Positions 6,553-8,566 of a stretch of DNA of 8,566 nucleotides are shown in pieces. Source of the DNA: JAZLIL01 sp045617405 (GTDB lineage Bacteria; Bacillota; Clostridia; Lachnospirales; Lachnospiraceae); contig JAZLIL010000072.1 in assembly GCA_045617405.1 (NCBI GenBank), positions 1-8,566 on the forward strand. Reading direction: 5' to 3'. How positions within the stretch are numbered: position 1 is the stretch's first letter; every line of letters begins with the position of its first letter. Both the position numbers and the translations under genes were made by a program. The notes beneath the pieces were generated by a model. It saw only the letters and a program-made list of their open reading frames with translations, was not told the origin of the DNA and searched no databases.

Positions 6553-6581
6553 TTGAAATCTCTTTCGTTTCGTGATATACT
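6553..6581 (+). promoter_or_regulatory. Sigma-A-type promoter of the PHP phosphatase gene
   Basis: TTGAAA (6553-6558), a 17-base spacer and TATACT (6576-6581) make a near-consensus promoter. Predicted initiation is near 6588, giving a leader of about 38 bases containing GGAGG (6614-6618) before the ATG at 6626. Confidence 0.87.
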
Positions 6582-6625
6582 ATTTTGGTTGACACACATC
6601 GTGAAGTACGAATGGAGGTCATGCC

Positions 6626-7405
6626 ATGAAAACGAATTATCACACCCACACATACAGATGTCACCATGCCAAAGGCACCGAGGAGGAGTACGTCGCATCA
6701 GCGGTGGAGCAGGGTTTCGAAATTCTGGGGATCACCGATCATTGCCCGCACCCGGACCAGCGTAAGAATTACTCGATGGACTATGACGATCTTGGTGAGT
6801 ACATCCAGGCACTTCAGGATGCCCGAGAGGCATATAAAGACCGGATCGAGGTTCATTTCGGGCTTGAAGCAGAGTGGATTCCCAAATATGCATCTTACTA
6901 TGACAAGCTGCTGAGCTCTACAGAAATAGAATATCTGATTCTCGGCCAGCACTACTATTTTTCACAGAACAGCAGATTCTACAACGTCTTTAATATGATC
7001 GGGACAAAGTCCTTCCCCGACTACGCGAAATTCGTGGTTGACGGCATGTCAACGGGACTTTTCAGGTTCATCGCACATCCCGACATCATCATGCAGACCC
7101 GGGCGCCCCTTGACAACAATTCGAAGGTCGCACTTGATATGATTCTCAACGAAGCCGTGAAGAACAACTACATTCTCGAGTTCAACGGCGGCGGCTTCAG
7201 ACGTGGAATCTTCGAGTTCCCGGAGGGGGACCGCTACCCGTACCCGTACACGCCGTTCTGGGAAGAGGTCGCAAAGACCGGTCTGCGCGTGGTAATCGGC
7301 TCCGACGCCCACACGCCGCTGCAGCTCTACGATGAGGGCGTGCAGACAGCGCACCGCGTCGCCGCAGACCTCGGCCTGAACGTCATCGAAAGGCTTGAAT
7401 TCTGA
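6626..7405 (+). CDS. PHP-domain phosphatase, probable histidinol-phosphatase
   Basis: The 259-residue protein has the typical length of the short PHP-type histidinol-phosphatase family. The metal-site motifs appear in order: HTHT (6-9) and His13/His14, GITDH (35-39), Glu81 within FGLEAEW (78-84), GQHYY (107-111), IAHPDI (149-154), EFNGGG (185-190) and GSDAHT (225-230). These supply the His/Asp/Glu ligands of the trinuclear centre used for phosphomonoester hydrolysis. The best-supported reaction is L-histidinol phosphate to L-histidinol (the next-to-last stage of His synthesis), in the cytosol. No other his genes are nearby, and PHP paralogues with other sugar- or nucleotide-phosphate substrates exist, so substrate confidence is lower than family confidence. 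GGAGG lies seven bases before the ATG; the ATG at 6621 is out of frame. It has its own promoter and is followed after 53 bases by the secreted-protein gene, which may be co-transcribed. Confidence 0.88.
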   Translation: MKTNYHTHTYRCHHAKGTEEEYVASAVEQGFEILGITDHCPHPDQRKNYSMDYDDLGEYIQALQDAREAYKDRIEVHFGLEAEWIPKYASYYDKLLSSTEIEYLILGQHYYFSQNSRFYNVFNMIGTKSFPDYAKFVVDGMSTGLFRFIAHPDIIMQTRAPLDNNSKVALDMILNEAVKNNYILEFNGGGFRRGIFEFPEGDRYPYPYTPFWEEVAKTGLRVVIGSDAHTPLQLYDEGVQTAHRVAADLGLNVIERLEF

Positions 7406-7458
7406 CACCCTTGAAGCAACTATTCACGATCGGAAACGGTCGTTTTGGAGGCCAACAT

Positions 7459-8566
7459 ATGAAACGCGTTTATCGGATTTTGTTTACTGCAGTGCTCGCG
7501 CTCGGCGTTGTCGTGCTTTGGCACGGAACCGGTGCAAAGGCGGCGGGCGAGTACAAAATGAACAAGAAGAAGCTCACGCTGTCGGTCGGAAACACCGAGT
7601 ACCTGAGAGTCGTGAAGAAGAAGTCAAAGTCGGCGTCTGACGACTATGATGACGACTACTACTGGGGACATTCCGAATACTGGGAGACTTCGGACCCGAA
7701 GATTGCCGAGGTCGATTCGTACTCAGGATATGTCAAGGCAAAGACGCCCGGCCAGTGCACCATCACAGTTACGCGAGATGACGTGAAGTACAAGTGCAAG
7801 GTCACGGTCCAGGCAAACAACCTGACAATCAACACGATAAAGGACGGCTCCACGACGCAGGACCAGAGAAACACCGTTGTTCTCTATGTCGGCGAGACGA
7901 TAAATGCAAAGGTCAACGCATCCTCCTACAGCGTGCGCTACTATGATTACGATGTCTACAAGCAGAATTCCGACGAGTACGTTTACAGCGCTTTTTATAT
8001 AGATGAGGACTGGGACGAGGACGGTCTTTTCGAGGTTGAGCCGAGAAAGGCCGGCGACTACGACATCGAGTTTTCGATTACGGCGTCCGACGACAAGACG
8101 TATACGAAGATCCTCAAGGTCAGTGTCAAGGAGTGCGGTCTTGATGGCACCGATTTTGCGATTGCGAAGAACCGTTCGCTGCAGCTGCCTCTCAAGAACG
8201 CAAAGCTTCTGAGCATCAAGCTCGACGTGGACGACACCGATGAGTTCGTTGAGAAATACGGAAAACCCTGGGATGAGTTCGAACCTTTCTATTTTGACTG
8301 GTTCAGCGACTGGACAAGGGTTGAAGCGTATATGGCGGAGTCCGAGCAGACCATTGATGAAGTCATGGAGGAATTTGAATATGACACAACGGTGACGAAG
8401 CAGAGCGTTCAGTACGATCTCGCCGAGTGGAATCACCGTGATTTTGTCGCACCGTCTACCACGCCCACGCTGATTACGGTCGGAAATAACAACACGCTCT
8501 ACGCCGGAAGCACAGCGGGTGAGGAGGAGATGGTTGTCGAGTACCAGACTGCATATGGCGAGACCG
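7459..8566 (+). CDS. Secreted bacterial Ig-like (BIG2-type) domain protein, 3'-truncated
   Basis: The frame is open for 369 codons to the window edge, so the C-terminus is missing. GGAGG (7447-7451) lies seven bases before ATG. The N-terminus MKRVYR, a hydrophobic core (LFTAVLALGVVVLW, 8-21) and GAKAAG (25-30) form a Sec signal peptide with likely cleavage after AKA (residue 28). Residues 33-117 read as a BIG2-type Ig-like domain: KLTLSVGNTEYL, WETSDPKIAEVDSYSGYVKA (75-94), TPGQCTITVTRDD, YKCKVTV (111-117). Residues about 121-224 look like a second beta-sandwich module (LYVGETINAKV ... KAGDYDIEFSI ... KILKVSVK). Residues 225-369 match nothing I recognise and are rich in Asp, Glu, Tyr and Trp. 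The role is probably cell-surface or extracellular, perhaps adhesion or a spacer for a distal domain. No LPXTG motif or catalytic domain is visible in this part. Confidence 0.75.
   Translation, partial: MKRVYRILFTAVLALGVVVLWHGTGAKAAGEYKMNKKKLTLSVGNTEYLRVVKKKSKSASDDYDDDYYWGHSEYWETSDPKIAEVDSYSGYVKAKTPGQCTITVTRDDVKYKCKVTVQANNLTINTIKDGSTTQDQRNTVVLYVGETINAKVNASSYSVRYYDYDVYKQNSDEYVYSAFYIDEDWDEDGLFEVEPRKAGDYDIEFSITASDDKTYTKILKVSVKECGLDGTDFAIAKNRSLQLPLKNAKLLSIKLDVDDTDEFVEKYGKPWDEFEPFYFDWFSDWTRVEAYMAESEQTIDEVMEEFEYDTTVTKQSVQYDLAEWNHRDFVAPSTTPTLITVGNNNTLYAGSTAGEEEMVVEYQTAYGET

Noticed and set aside
7427..7446. Terminator between the phosphatase and the secreted-protein gene
   Set aside because: Only a 5-bp stem with a wobble (CGATC/GGTCG) and four T residues are present, too weak to support a call.

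Overview
The window looks like chromosomal DNA from a Gram-positive Clostridia-type bacterium, most likely a Lachnospiraceae relative of moderately high GC. This rests on strong GGAGG-type ribosome sites, sigma-A-like promoters with 17-bp spacers, a tRNA without encoded CCA, and the types of proteins encoded. The genus cannot be fixed from the sequence. Every gene I can support is on the + strand.

Layout: (1) 1-764, the 3' two-thirds of a protein resembling coenzyme F420-0:L-glutamate ligase, closed by a strong intrinsic terminator. (2) 805-1282, non-coding DNA holding inverted repeats, a near-consensus promoter, tRNA-Leu(UAG), and a four-copy 37-bp array that begins inside the tRNA 3' end. 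(3) 1283-4237, two consecutive CNNM/CorC (HlyC-like) membrane proteins, probably divalent-cation (Mg2+) efflux proteins. They are separated by a five-copy 38/39-bp array, and the second carries a 42-bp array that expands the linker inside its CBS module. (4) 4349-6428, a FecCD-type permease overlapping by 8 bp an ABC ATPase, together an uptake system for siderophore, heme or cobalamin. The ATPase has a roughly 97-residue N-terminal extension made largely of 19-residue repeats. (5) 6626-7405, a PHP-family histidinol-phosphatase-like enzyme with its own promoter, followed at 7459 by a secreted bacterial Ig-like protein that runs off the window.

The striking feature is four unrelated tandem-repeat arrays in about 4.6 kb (1065-5669). 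Each appears seeded by the local sequence: the tRNA tail, the corC1 stop-codon region, the corC2 CBS linker, and the ATPase translation-start region. The two arrays inside reading frames have periods divisible by three (42 and 57 bp). The two outside genes have periods of 37 and 38/39 bp. The tRNA-derived array can also be folded as serial acceptor/T-arm minihelices, and each unit of the ATPase array carries an in-frame purine-rich ribosome-site-like sequence plus ATG.

The genes do not form one pathway. Ion homeostasis (two CorC proteins) and metal-chelate uptake (permease plus ATPase) are plausibly linked. The flanking ligase, phosphatase and secreted protein look independent.
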